Shown here: piece by piece, positions 1 through 6,964 of the stretch
Layout of the letters: the number at the start of each line of letters is the position of its first letter
Position numbering within the stretch: position 1 is the first letter of the stretch
Source: Euryarchaeota archaeon UBA443
GTDB taxonomy: Archaea > Thermoplasmatota > Poseidoniia > Poseidoniales > Poseidoniaceae
Reading direction: 5' to 3'
Length of the DNA: 9,702 nt
NCBI GenBank assembly: GCA_002499195.1
Contig: DAKS01000046.1
Location: 1-9,702, forward strand
Made by a program: the position numbers and the translations under genes
The notes under the pieces: generated by a model
Seen by the model: the letters and a program-made list of their open reading frames with translations, nothing else
What the model was told of the DNA's origin: nothing
Databases searched by the model: none

Positions 1-219
1 CCAAATTAGAATTGCTGTTTGGCCAAGGTAAGGTTCTGCTATGCTTGTAATATCAAAAGCAATCAGTACGATGATCAGGCTATCAATAGCTAAAATTAGT
101 GCAGTACTGCGATGGGTTTGTTCGAAAAGGGCAGAAAGTGTTGCAGAAGCACGTTGGCCACCCGAACCTGCCAAGACGATATCATCGCCTCTGTTGCCTG
201 CCATGCTCAGTGGAATCAT
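1..219 (-). CDS. Partial membrane protein of unknown function (5' end only)
   Basis: Reading the minus strand from an ATG at 219 gives 73 uninterrupted codons that run off the left edge, so only the N-terminus is present. It starts MIPLSMAGNRGDD, has a Gly/Ser/Ala-rich polar stretch (about residues 14-36), then a strongly hydrophobic segment (about 42-60, STALILAIDSLIIVLIAF) that looks like a membrane helix or signal anchor. A second in-frame ATG lies at 204. GAGGGGG stands immediately before the first ATG, which is too close for ideal spacing there and about 14 nt from the second, so the exact start is unsure. It is divergent from coaBC. The family is not recognised. The open frame and sensible composition make it more credible than the plus-strand frames that overlap it, but this rests on composition only. 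Confidence 0.6.
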   Translation of the reverse strand, partial: MIPLSMAGNRGDDIVLAGSGGQRASATLSALFEQTHRSTALILAIDSLIIVLIAFDITSIAEPYLGQTAILIW

Positions 220-230
220 CCCCCTCACAT

Positions 231-259
231 GAAGTCTTGTGAACAGCGAAGAAGTCTTG
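231..259. repeat. Spaced 9-bp direct repeat in the divergent gap
   Basis: GAAGTCTTG occurs at 231-239 and again at 251-259, exactly 20 bp apart, inside the short gap between the minus-strand membrane gene and coaBC. Two direct half-sites about two helical turns apart could be a regulator site. They could also be chance, or lie in coding DNA if coaBC begins at the upstream ATG at 229. No clear TATA box or ribosome-binding site is visible in this gap. Confidence 0.3.
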
Positions 260-282
260 ATGGTCAAACCTCTCGCAATGGT

Positions 283-1479
283 ATGAGCGTCCGTGATACC
301 GACGTTGAAAGGAAAGGTTCCAGTCTGTCTGGAAAGCGTATCCTTGTTGGCGTAACAGGAGGCATTGCTGCTGTTGATACAGTGCGTTTGCTTCGAGAAA
401 TGCGTCGCCATGGGGCTGAGATGCTCGTCATTATGACTGAAAGTGCACAACGCGTCATTACTCCTCTAGCTGTTGAATGGGCAAGCCAATGCGAAGTCAT
501 TACCGATTGGGATGGTGATATGAAGCAATTGGAAGATGTTGATGCTATTCTTGTTGCTCCTGCAACACGAAACACGATTGCAGCACATCTTCACGGAATG
601 CAACAGGGACCGTTGCTCATGGCACTAAGTGCTGCTCGTTCACGCAACACCCATGTGCTAATGGTTCCAAGTATGCATGCCGACCTTGCGGATGATCCTG
701 TTACGGACGATATTGTTGAACGATTGCGACAAGAAGGTATCGATGTAATGTGGGGAGACCTCGAGGAAGGAAAGCGAAAGACTCCAGATCATGAGCATAT
801 TGTTGCTAGATTTGCTCATGGAATCCATTCAACTGCATCCAATAGAAAGAGCGTTGTTATCACACTTGGAGGCACTTACTCACCGATCGATGATGTTCGT
901 GGCATTCAGAATACAAGTTCGGGAGCGACTGGTTATGCAATCGCTGATTCATTGTATCGATATGGACATGATGTAACCTGTGTTGTTGGGAAAACAAGCG
1001 TCTCTCAGCCTCCTTGGCTACCTCTCTGTATCCATGCTGAACAACCGGATCAAATGTTAAATGAACTCAAGGCACTAGCAAATGATGACATTCATGCTTG
1101 GATTCATACCGCTGCTGTACTCGATTACATCGTTGAATCTCCAGCAGAAGGAAAGTTGGCAAGCCAACAAGGACCACTTCAAGTCGATTTGGTCGAGGGC
1201 GCAAAACATATTCAAGAATTGAAAGAAAAGGTTCGTGGTTCGACTCGAATCGGATTCAAGTTGGAAACGGGTATCAAGCAACGTGACTTAATTCATCGAG
1301 CTACAGCCCAGATCGAACATTCTGAAATGACCGCAGTGGTTGCAAATCGTTTGGAAGATATCGGTGACTCCTCAAAACCACGAGCCTATCTAGTCGACAA
1401 ACAAGGAAGCCATTTCGTCCTCCAAACCCAATTCGATCTTTGTGATGCTCTTCGAACCATCATTGAGCGAGGGGATTGA
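283..1479 (+). CDS. coaBC: Bifunctional CoaBC: phosphopantothenoylcysteine decarboxylase / phosphopantothenate-cysteine ligase
   Basis: This enzyme carries out two cytosolic steps of coenzyme A synthesis: joining 4'-phosphopantothenate to cysteine (CoaB) and FMN-dependent decarboxylation of the product to 4'-phosphopantetheine (CoaC). From the ATG at 283 it is 398 residues, normal for the fusion. The CoaC half (about 18-180) shows VGVTGGIAA (22-30), ITPL (59-62), VAPATRNTI (91-99) and PSMH (129-132). The CoaB half (about 188-398) shows LGGTYSPIDDVRGIQNTSSG (195-214), TAAVLDY (276-282) and the EGK active-site lysine near K291. PSMH and EEGKRK (161-166) resemble archaeal CoaBC rather than bacterial PAMN and Cys-flap versions. 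Odd points: Asp79 stands where the usual catalytic His is expected, and A215 replaces the Lys of the SSGKMG loop. In-frame starts at 229 and 112 exist. The one at 112 would overlap the divergent gene, and the start at 283 leaves a short 17-residue leader. No start has a good ribosome-binding site. trmY follows after 1 nt. Confidence 0.93.
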   Translation: MSVRDTDVERKGSSLSGKRILVGVTGGIAAVDTVRLLREMRRHGAEMLVIMTESAQRVITPLAVEWASQCEVITDWDGDMKQLEDVDAILVAPATRNTIAAHLHGMQQGPLLMALSAARSRNTHVLMVPSMHADLADDPVTDDIVERLRQEGIDVMWGDLEEGKRKTPDHEHIVARFAHGIHSTASNRKSVVITLGGTYSPIDDVRGIQNTSSGATGYAIADSLYRYGHDVTCVVGKTSVSQPPWLPLCIHAEQPDQMLNELKALANDDIHAWIHTAAVLDYIVESPAEGKLASQQGPLQVDLVEGAKHIQELKEKVRGSTRIGFKLETGIKQRDLIHRATAQIEHSEMTAVVANRLEDIGDSSKPRAYLVDKQGSHFVLQTQFDLCDALRTIIERGD

Positions 1480-1480
1480 T

Positions 1481-2086
1481 GTGCGCCGTTTTGCTGTTAT
1501 TGGTCATCGAGCAATGAGCAAAGGAAAGTTGCCGCTCAATGACTTAGCCGGAGGCGCAGGAAGAATGGATGTACTTGTTCGAGCAGTTATGTCTGCACTT
1601 CTGACTTCGCATGGATTGCGGGAAAACGTCGAAGTGATTTTGCATCTCCAAGGAGGCCCAGGGCCACATCGTCGATTGAAATTCGTTGGAACTGAACTCA
1701 GAGGATTCCATGCTGAAGAGCGAAGCGTTGCTGGCTTGATTGCAAAAGCAATTCGAGAACCGTTGCCAGCGATTGGGCAATGGATTGAACGTACTCCAGG
1801 ACTTTACGATGGTGGTGGACAGTTGTCTCATACGCTAAAGGAATGGAATGACTCTACAATTGTGCGACTAGATGCTAATGGAGAGCGTCTTTGGAAGCAA
1901 GATTGTACAATTCCGAATGATTCAACTCCTAATCATCAATCGATTGCATTCTTACTTTCCGATGATCAACCATTGGAAACTGAAGAAGGCATAGCAAGAT
2001 CGCTTGGAACAACATGGTTGCAAGGACACCATGCTATCGCAATTTGTCATTTCTTACTCGATGAAGGAGTCCAACTCAACCTTTGA
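1481..2086 (+). CDS. trmY: tRNA (pseudouridine(54)-N(1))-methyltransferase TrmY
   Basis: TrmY is a SPOUT-fold, S-adenosylmethionine-dependent enzyme that methylates N1 of pseudouridine 54 in the T-loop of archaeal tRNAs, after Pus10 makes the pseudouridine. From the GTG at 1481 the product is 201 residues, the usual family size. Visible family features are RRFAVIGHRA at the N-terminus, LNDLAGGAGRMDVLVRAV (19-36, with Asp30), HGLR (44-47), LQGGPGP followed by the strand LKFVGTELRG, and the C-terminal knot segment GHHAIAICHFLLDE with Cys189; an Asp and a Cys at such positions are reported as important in the family. GTG is preferred over the ATG at 1442 because the protein then begins at the conserved strand, GAGGGG (1469-1474) sits 6 nt upstream, and the overlap with coaBC disappears. 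It is probably co-transcribed with coaBC. Its 3' end overlaps the convergent surE by 11 bp. Confidence 0.93.
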   Translation: MRRFAVIGHRAMSKGKLPLNDLAGGAGRMDVLVRAVMSALLTSHGLRENVEVILHLQGGPGPHRRLKFVGTELRGFHAEERSVAGLIAKAIREPLPAIGQWIERTPGLYDGGGQLSHTLKEWNDSTIVRLDANGERLWKQDCTIPNDSTPNHQSIAFLLSDDQPLETEEGIARSLGTTWLQGHHAIAICHFLLDEGVQLNL

Positions 2087-3053
2087 ACCATGTAGGATGT
2101 CCTGTTTCATCTTGTTGAAGAGAATGGGCGAGAAGCTCATCATCCAAAGCCAGCGGATGAGTTTGCGGCCAAGTTGGAAGTGAGGAAATGCTTGCATAAC
2201 CTGCTGCGACGCTATCACAATCACCACTTTCAACATCCTCGGTATCGATGTAAGCAGCACCTATGGTGAATGTTGATTCGACTGAACCATCCTCACTTTC
2301 AGAAAATTGAACCGCATTACGATACCAACGCATTCCCAATCGAGTGGTTTGATACTGACCATTCCATTCTGGTGGCACATTGAGATTAAGCATCAATTCA
2401 CCATGACGGAAGGCACTCATGAGGAGTTTATCCGCTTCAACTTGTGAACGCTCCACTGCTCGATTTGGCCATGAAGAAACATGTTCTGAGCGAGCATCTA
2501 TGTGAGGACGGCATAGATTATCAGGAATCCTCGGAATTAGCGGAATAACCCTCTGAACAAGTTCTACCGTAGCATCAATGCCAACTTGCATACCTGCAGG
2601 ATCAAAAGAAGTGTAGGAACTAGCAATCGCAGGAATCCCATACAATCCTGCTTCTCTAGCAGCACCCATCGTACCACTGTGATAGGAATCCTGGGAAAGA
2701 TTTGGTCCGAGATTCACACCGGAAAGGACTAGTGAAGGCTGAATAGTTGGTAAAACATGCTTGAGCCCTCCATCCAATGCAACGATCATTGTGTCGCATG
2801 GTGTACCGTCAAGTGCAAACAGATGAACTCCTACAGACTCATCAAGCTTCCATAGAGAAATCAATTCACTACGATTGTGTAAATCGATTGGTTTCCCAAG
2901 ATTCAACTGCATACTACATGCCGATTTATTCTCTGATGGAGCAAAAGCAACAAGCGGAATTCCAGCCTGATTCATCGCTTTGACTAGATGTTCAAAACCA
3001 GGAGCATCGATTCCATCATCATTGGTCATTAGAACCCATTTCTTATCCATCAT
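2076..3053 (-). CDS. surE: 5'/3'-nucleotidase SurE
   Basis: SurE is a metal-dependent phosphatase that removes phosphate from nucleoside 5'- and 3'-monophosphates (and short polyphosphate in some members). Canonical motifs are present: TNDDG (10-14, metal ligands Asp12 and Asp13), APSENKSACS (38-47, ligand Ser44), DGTPCD (82-87), SGVNLGPN (111-118, ligand Asn114), YHSGTMGAAREA (124-135), LNLNVPP (222-228) and a C-terminal GYASISSL. At 325 residues it exceeds the typical 250-270, mainly from a polar stretch at about 177-218 and a longer tail. The usual SGAS is SACS here. Two adjacent ATGs (3053, 3050) are possible; GGAGG at 3058-3062 sits 4 nt from the first and 7 nt from the second, so the second may be used. 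The first ATG overlaps the TGA of the transporter upstream (ATGA), implying translational coupling as the last gene of the OPT-DMT-surE operon. Confidence 0.95.
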   Translation of the reverse strand: MMDKKWVLMTNDDGIDAPGFEHLVKAMNQAGIPLVAFAPSENKSACSMQLNLGKPIDLHNRSELISLWKLDESVGVHLFALDGTPCDTMIVALDGGLKHVLPTIQPSLVLSGVNLGPNLSQDSYHSGTMGAAREAGLYGIPAIASSYTSFDPAGMQVGIDATVELVQRVIPLIPRIPDNLCRPHIDARSEHVSSWPNRAVERSQVEADKLLMSAFRHGELMLNLNVPPEWNGQYQTTRLGMRWYRNAVQFSESEDGSVESTFTIGAAYIDTEDVESGDCDSVAAGYASISSLPTWPQTHPLALDDELLAHSLQQDETGHPTWFKG

Positions 3054-4030
3054 TCAGCCTCCACTAACTCTTTCATGTTATCAAGTGATGTTTGATTCGT
3101 AAGATGTTCTCCATATACAATCGATATGATTCCAATCATAAGAATTGGACCGCCTATCCATGTCCATGTCCCAGGAACCCCTGTGGAGAAGAACATCCAG
3201 CCAATAATCGAACCGAGTACTGGTTCGAGTGTTACGCTGATTGAGATAAGAAGTGGAGAAACATGCTTTAGACAATAGTTGATTCCTGTATGTCCGAGTA
3301 TTCCGGCAATAAAGGCGAGAAGAACAAACCAGAGTAGCGTCTCATGACCAAAATATCCAAACGCCCCGAAGTTTGAAAATTCTGATTCGAGAATCCATGA
3401 TGCTGGAATAAGCAGCAAGCCACCGATGAGAGTCACCTGGAATGCATAGAGGAATAATGGCATCCACTCCCGAAGAATGCGTCCACATACGAAGTATCCT
3501 ACAACAAATACTGCGCCAAGGAAAGCGAGTTGGTCACCAAAGACGGTTACTGAACGATCACCTTGGACATCACCTGTATCTAGCATTGAAATGGCTGCAC
3601 CAGCAAAAGCAGCAATTCCCCCAAGAAGTTCCAAACGATTTGGCTTGCGAACGAAAAAGAACATCCCTACCAAGATTACAAGCGGATGAGCCGTTACGAA
3701 CAATAACGAATGTGTCAAGGATGTATAATCTAGGGATGTAACCCAAAATCCAAAATGTAATGCAAGGAAAATTCCACTTGCCAAAATAATCTTCACTGTC
3801 GATAGTTCATACAACTTGGATTTAATATCCGGTTGTAGCGTATTGACTTGCCACAAGGCGAATGGTGCAAGGATCAGTGCTGTCAATTGCAATCGCCATG
3901 AAGCTCTCAGGAGCGGTGGAATCTCATCAACATGGGTGAAGATCGCTCCTGCGCTTGAAACACCACAGATTGCAACCCCGAGAACCAGCCAGACATGCGC
4001 TGGAACCGAGCCGCCTCGCATGATGGTCAC
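3050..4030 (-). CDS. EamA/DMT-superfamily transporter
   Basis: This is a 326-residue integral membrane protein with two tandem EamA domains (about 13-150 and 165-307) and about ten predicted hydrophobic helices, the classic 10-TM drug/metabolite transporter layout. Family-like segments are LHFGFWVTSLDYTSLTHSLL (91-110) with the following AHPL in repeat 1, and GHTGINYCLKHVSPL (246-260) followed by TLEPVLGSIIGWMFF in repeat 2. The DMT superfamily exports or imports amino acids, nucleosides, drugs and other small metabolites; the substrate cannot be read from sequence. The listed start is a GTG at 4030 that overlaps the OPT stop as GTGA. An in-frame ATG at 4021 (MRGGSVPAHVWL) is an equally reasonable start, and neither has a strong ribosome-binding site. 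It is the middle gene of the minus-strand operon, between the peptide transporter and surE, so an amino-acid efflux or balancing role is possible but is inference. Confidence 0.9.
   Translation of the reverse strand: MTIMRGGSVPAHVWLVLGVAICGVSSAGAIFTHVDEIPPLLRASWRLQLTALILAPFALWQVNTLQPDIKSKLYELSTVKIILASGIFLALHFGFWVTSLDYTSLTHSLLFVTAHPLVILVGMFFFVRKPNRLELLGGIAAFAGAAISMLDTGDVQGDRSVTVFGDQLAFLGAVFVVGYFVCGRILREWMPLFLYAFQVTLIGGLLLIPASWILESEFSNFGAFGYFGHETLLWFVLLAFIAGILGHTGINYCLKHVSPLLISISVTLEPVLGSIIGWMFFSTGVPGTWTWIGGPILMIGIISIVYGEHLTNQTSLDNMKELVEAE
3058..3062 (-). promoter_or_regulatory. Ribosome-binding site of surE
   Basis: GGAGG on the minus strand, inside the end of the transporter gene, just before the two ATGs of surE. 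Spacing is 4 nt to the first and 7 nt to the second, which favours the second ATG or use of both. Confidence 0.6.
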
Positions 4031-6384
4031 GACTCGTTGACCAATTCAGCCTCTAGCACCTTAGGAGCGCCAATAACACCTGCACGCTTGAACAATGCAT
4101 AGATTATCCAACCGATACCGACGTTGAGACCGATGAAACCTGCCATACGTCCAATGTACCAACCCATGCCGTCAGGATTAGGTACGAGTGTATCAATAAA
4201 TGACAGAATACTGGATTCAGTTCCAAAGAAGGCTTCACCGGTCAGTAGACCAGCTGCTACCATGAAGGTGCTTAGAAGGATCAATGCTCGCTTCTTTTCG
4301 GCAGCAGAAGCACCCTCTTCCTCCTTGATCGCCTCAATCTTTGGCTTGAGTTTCTTCTCTTCCCACTTGTCACGGCTATATCCACCGATAAGCATTGGAA
4401 GTGTGTGAGGAACATCGAGGTACATACCAAGGCCGAAGGAAGTACCCATTCCAGTAACCCACTCAACGAACATTCCTAGTAAGAAACCAAGGCCAAGAAG
4501 GATGAGATCGCCTTGACCTTCAGCGAAAATGACGGAGAAGGTCGCGAAGGCATTGGCTTGTGGAGCGATGAGATCAATTCTTCCCTCAGCGAGTTGAATG
4601 GACAAGAAGATAGCAACTGCTGCTCCTATGATAGCGCCAGGAACAACACCCATGATGTTTCCTTTCGAGATGTGGTAAGGGCGGTTTCCGATGTATAGGC
4701 TATTCTTGTAATCACCAATAACGGTACCTGACATGGAAATTGCTGAACCAAATACTGTTGTTCCAACAAGTCCGAGAAGAACTGCATCCTGCTTGCTCAA
4801 CCCAAGTGTTTCATCCATACCGAGGAAAACACCCAACAACATAAGCAGAACAATGAATGATGTTCCAGATACTGGTTCAATACCTGTTTCTCCCATAACT
4901 CGTACTGCGATTGCCCCTAGAAGGAAAGTCGTCAAAATTAGAACTGTTGCAAAGATTACTGCTGCTATAACCGGGAATCCACCGACCCAGAAGATGAGAA
5001 TCATGGAAAGGAATGTCAAGCCCATGAAGATAGGAATGTGCATCAAAGGCCATTCATACCATCCTTTTCCTTCCATATATTCTTGTGAACCTTCGCCCTT
5101 GAATGCTGCACCAATGTCTTTGAAGATATTAGCAAATGTACGCCACATCTTAGCAAGACCGAACATACCGCCTCCAACGATCGAACCGATTGCTATGGTT
5201 CGAACCGTCTTTGAAAATGCGATCATCTGCAGTGCTTGACCACCCTCGCTTGCATAGGATTGAATAGGCACATTGGCTTGCATCGTTGCATCATATACAG
5301 GGAAGTTAAGGAATACAGCTAATGGAACGAGCATAAACCAACCAACGAGCGTACCAAGGTTGACCAAGAAAGCGACACGTGTTTTCATGAACCAACCGAT
5401 TGCAAACATCGATGGCGTCAATGCAACACCAACATAGGTGTAAGAGAATGGATTCCACGCACTATCCTCCGACCATTGTGTATATTTCTTTGAAGAACCG
5501 TCTTCATAGATTCCCGAAGGCTGATGAATCTTACCAGCGCTGTAGAAAGATGCCAAACCAACATCACCAACGTGCAATGTTTCAGCAAGATAATCCATTA
5601 CCGAGAGTTTCTTGTCTGAAAGCCATATCAAGGGATATTCGATCAGGAACATACCAACCATGGTAATCCCCGTCCATAACCCAATGGTTTTCAACGACTC
5701 ACGGGCATGTTCTACAGCACCTGTATTTACGTCCGAAGCAATATCCAGCATCTTTAGTGTCGCTTCGAATCCGGGTAGAGGAAGAGGATCTTCAACAAGC
5801 CAAACCCGTCTAAAGATAATGAAATACATCACACCGAGGAATCCAGCGAACATCGATGCAACAATGGCGATAAAAGCGAGTCTGAATGCTTCACCATCTT
5901 CCAACGTAATCAAGGGACCATCGGCTAGAGAATACTGCGCTTTAGATGCTAACAAGAAGATTGCAGGGAAGGTGAAAATAAAACCCGTTGAAGCGTGGGT
6001 TGCTCCGGTTGTTGCCGAAGTTGCAATATTGACCTCTGAAGGAGACCATTTCAGCGCCATACCCAACAAGTAGGCTATGTACCATGCTGCTGAAATCGCT
6101 AGACCAAGTTTCAAACCGATGTAAGCCGTAACACCAGAGAAGATTGCTCCGATTGCAATACCGACCATAACTTTGGATGGCGACCAATGTGAAACTTCGA
6201 ACGATTCTTCTAGGTTTTTCTCTTCAAGATATTGTTCGAGAACGCCCGTGTTGAGGTTGTTGTACATCTCATCATCAAGCCAAGTCAGCGTACCTCCCTC
6301 AATGGCTTTGAGACCCTTAGCAGTGACCGGTTGACGGTATGCTGAGCGCTGAACTGTTGAACCCGAACCAGATTTCTCGTCCAT
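4027..6384 (-). CDS. OPT-family oligopeptide transporter
   Basis: A 785-residue multi-helix protein of the OPT family, which moves small peptides (or metal chelates) into the cell by proton symport. Visible family blocks are KVMVGIAIGAIFSGVTAYIG (71-90) and its LKLGLAIS continuation, TGATHASTGFIFTFPA (126-141), MGETGIEPVSG (497-507), GTVIGDYKNSLYIGNRP (553-569) and YLDVPHTLPMLIGGYSR (655-671). A polar N-terminus (1-70) precedes the first helix. A long polar loop (about 258-312) and a charged Lys/Glu-rich segment (672-700) interrupt the hydrophobic core. The ATG at 6384 is chosen because GGGGAG lies 8 nt upstream; an upstream in-frame GTG at 6393 would overlap that ribosome-binding site. It is first in the operon with the DMT transporter and surE, and divergent from the SLOG gene. 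Peptide versus metal-chelate substrate is not decidable from sequence; peptides fit a heterotroph. Confidence 0.93.
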   Translation of the reverse strand: MDEKSGSGSTVQRSAYRQPVTAKGLKAIEGGTLTWLDDEMYNNLNTGVLEQYLEEKNLEESFEVSHWSPSKVMVGIAIGAIFSGVTAYIGLKLGLAISAAWYIAYLLGMALKWSPSEVNIATSATTGATHASTGFIFTFPAIFLLASKAQYSLADGPLITLEDGEAFRLAFIAIVASMFAGFLGVMYFIIFRRVWLVEDPLPLPGFEATLKMLDIASDVNTGAVEHARESLKTIGLWTGITMVGMFLIEYPLIWLSDKKLSVMDYLAETLHVGDVGLASFYSAGKIHQPSGIYEDGSSKKYTQWSEDSAWNPFSYTYVGVALTPSMFAIGWFMKTRVAFLVNLGTLVGWFMLVPLAVFLNFPVYDATMQANVPIQSYASEGGQALQMIAFSKTVRTIAIGSIVGGGMFGLAKMWRTFANIFKDIGAAFKGEGSQEYMEGKGWYEWPLMHIPIFMGLTFLSMILIFWVGGFPVIAAVIFATVLILTTFLLGAIAVRVMGETGIEPVSGTSFIVLLMLLGVFLGMDETLGLSKQDAVLLGLVGTTVFGSAISMSGTVIGDYKNSLYIGNRPYHISKGNIMGVVPGAIIGAAVAIFLSIQLAEGRIDLIAPQANAFATFSVIFAEGQGDLILLGLGFLLGMFVEWVTGMGTSFGLGMYLDVPHTLPMLIGGYSRDKWEEKKLKPKIEAIKEEEGASAAEKKRALILLSTFMVAAGLLTGEAFFGTESSILSFIDTLVPNPDGMGWYIGRMAGFIGLNVGIGWIIYALFKRAGVIGAPKVLEAELVNES

Positions 6385-6392
6385 AGTGCACA

Positions 6393-6398
6393 CTCCCC
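6393..6398 (-). promoter_or_regulatory. Ribosome-binding site of the OPT gene
   Basis: GGGGAG on the minus strand lies 8 nt before the ATG at 6384. It overlaps the alternative GTG start at 6393, which decides the start in favour of the ATG. Confidence 0.6.
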
Positions 6399-6450
6399 GT
6401 TAACTCTTGGTATCGCGGGCACTTGAATACAGTTGCCCTAAAGAATTACC

Positions 6451-6460
6451 ATTTTCTAAA
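6451..6460 (-). promoter_or_regulatory. Candidate TATA box for the OPT-DMT-surE operon
   Basis: TTTAGAAAAT on the minus strand resembles an archaeal TATA element. Transcription would start about 25 nt downstream, giving a leader of roughly 45 nt that contains the GGGGAG ribosome-binding site. Other AT-rich words in the same gap could serve as well, so this is tentative. Confidence 0.3.
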
Positions 6461-6476
6461 CATTATGTAAGGTAGG

Positions 6477-6484
6477 TTTATTCA
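6477..6484 (+). promoter_or_regulatory. Candidate TATA box placed for a leaderless transcript
   Basis: TTTATTCA, preceded by purine-rich AAGGTAGG (possible TFB-recognition element), is centred about 25 nt before the ATG at 6506. No convincing ribosome-binding site lies between them. This spacing is what an archaeal leaderless mRNA would show, with transcription starting at or next to the start codon. Confidence 0.45.
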
Positions 6485-6505
6485 TACCGATTGTGATGGA
6501 TATTC

Positions 6506-6964
6506 ATGAGCGGAACATCGGGTGAAGCAAAACTGTCTCGACTCGGGGCCCAAGATTTGAACAACGACGGACGTATCATCAACCTAGTTATTGCAGGTTC
6601 AAGTCGATTTTACGATTACTCGGTCATAGAGGATACATTGGATCAGTGGATTGAGATTGAAGATTATCCCGACCTCATTATCGTTGGAGGTGCCAGCGGC
6701 GTAGATTACCTCGCAGAACGGTGGGCAACCAACAACAATATCGAATTTATCATGTTCTCAGAATTTTGGGACGGTGCGAGACCAGGTCTCGAAGATTCAG
6801 GTAGAAATGAAGCTCCACTTGAACTTACAGAAAAACTTCTGGAAGCTGCGACTCATGTCCTCGCTTTCCTAAGTCCGGAAAGTAAGTGGACTAAAGTGGT
6901 CGCTGATGAAGCCCACCAAAGAGGCATCCCGACCTATGTACATCACTTGGATGAATCTGATTGA
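6506..6964 (+). CDS. DUF2493 / YspA-like SLOG-fold protein
   Basis: A 152-residue soluble protein with a Rossmann-like SLOG core. The signature positions are IAGSSRFYD (29-37) at the first strand-loop, IIVGGASGVDYLAERWA (58-74, matching the family's GGAxGxDxLAxxWA), then SGRN (98-101, matching the family's GxxRN), a strand VLAFLSPES (118-126) and a final GIPTYV (140-145). SLOG proteins bind nucleotides or nucleotide-derived ligands; DUF2493 members are generally uncharacterised, and some SLOG families act in conflict or signalling systems. Nothing next to this one (no effector, nuclease or NUDIX partner) supports such a role here, so only the fold is called. About 22 extra residues precede the core; no better in-frame ATG exists. 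It is divergent from the OPT gene, and its 3' end overlaps the convergent beta-helix gene by 22 bp. Confidence 0.85.
   Translation: MSGTSGEAKLSRLGAQDLNNDGRIINLVIAGSSRFYDYSVIEDTLDQWIEIEDYPDLIIVGGASGVDYLAERWATNNNIEFIMFSEFWDGARPGLEDSGRNEAPLELTEKLLEAATHVLAFLSPESKWTKVVADEAHQRGIPTYVHHLDESD

Noticed and set aside
41..232. Plus-strand 63-codon frame at the left edge
   Set aside because: It is antisense to the better minus-strand frame, with no family resemblance and no ribosome-binding site.
112..282. N-terminal extension of coaBC starting at 112 or 229
   Set aside because: The extra residues match nothing in the CoaC family, are rich in Cys, Arg and His in an unnatural way, and for 112 overlap the credible minus-strand gene ending its 5' side at 219.
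1442..1480. Upstream ATG start for trmY
   Set aside because: It would overlap coaBC and add 13 residues before the conserved first strand; the GTG at 1481 has GAGGGG at 6 nt spacing.
4733..6073. Plus-strand frames of 168 and 153 codons (4733-5239 and 5612-6073) opposite the OPT gene
   Set aside because: They are antisense to an unmistakable OPT protein; their Pro/Ser/Ile/Arg-rich products reflect the complement of Gly/Ala/hydrophobic codons and show no domain.
6557..6580. DLNNDGRI at the start of the SLOG core, resembling a dockerin-type calcium loop
   Set aside because: It lacks the remaining ligands and the second repeat, and leads straight into the first SLOG strand; chance similarity.
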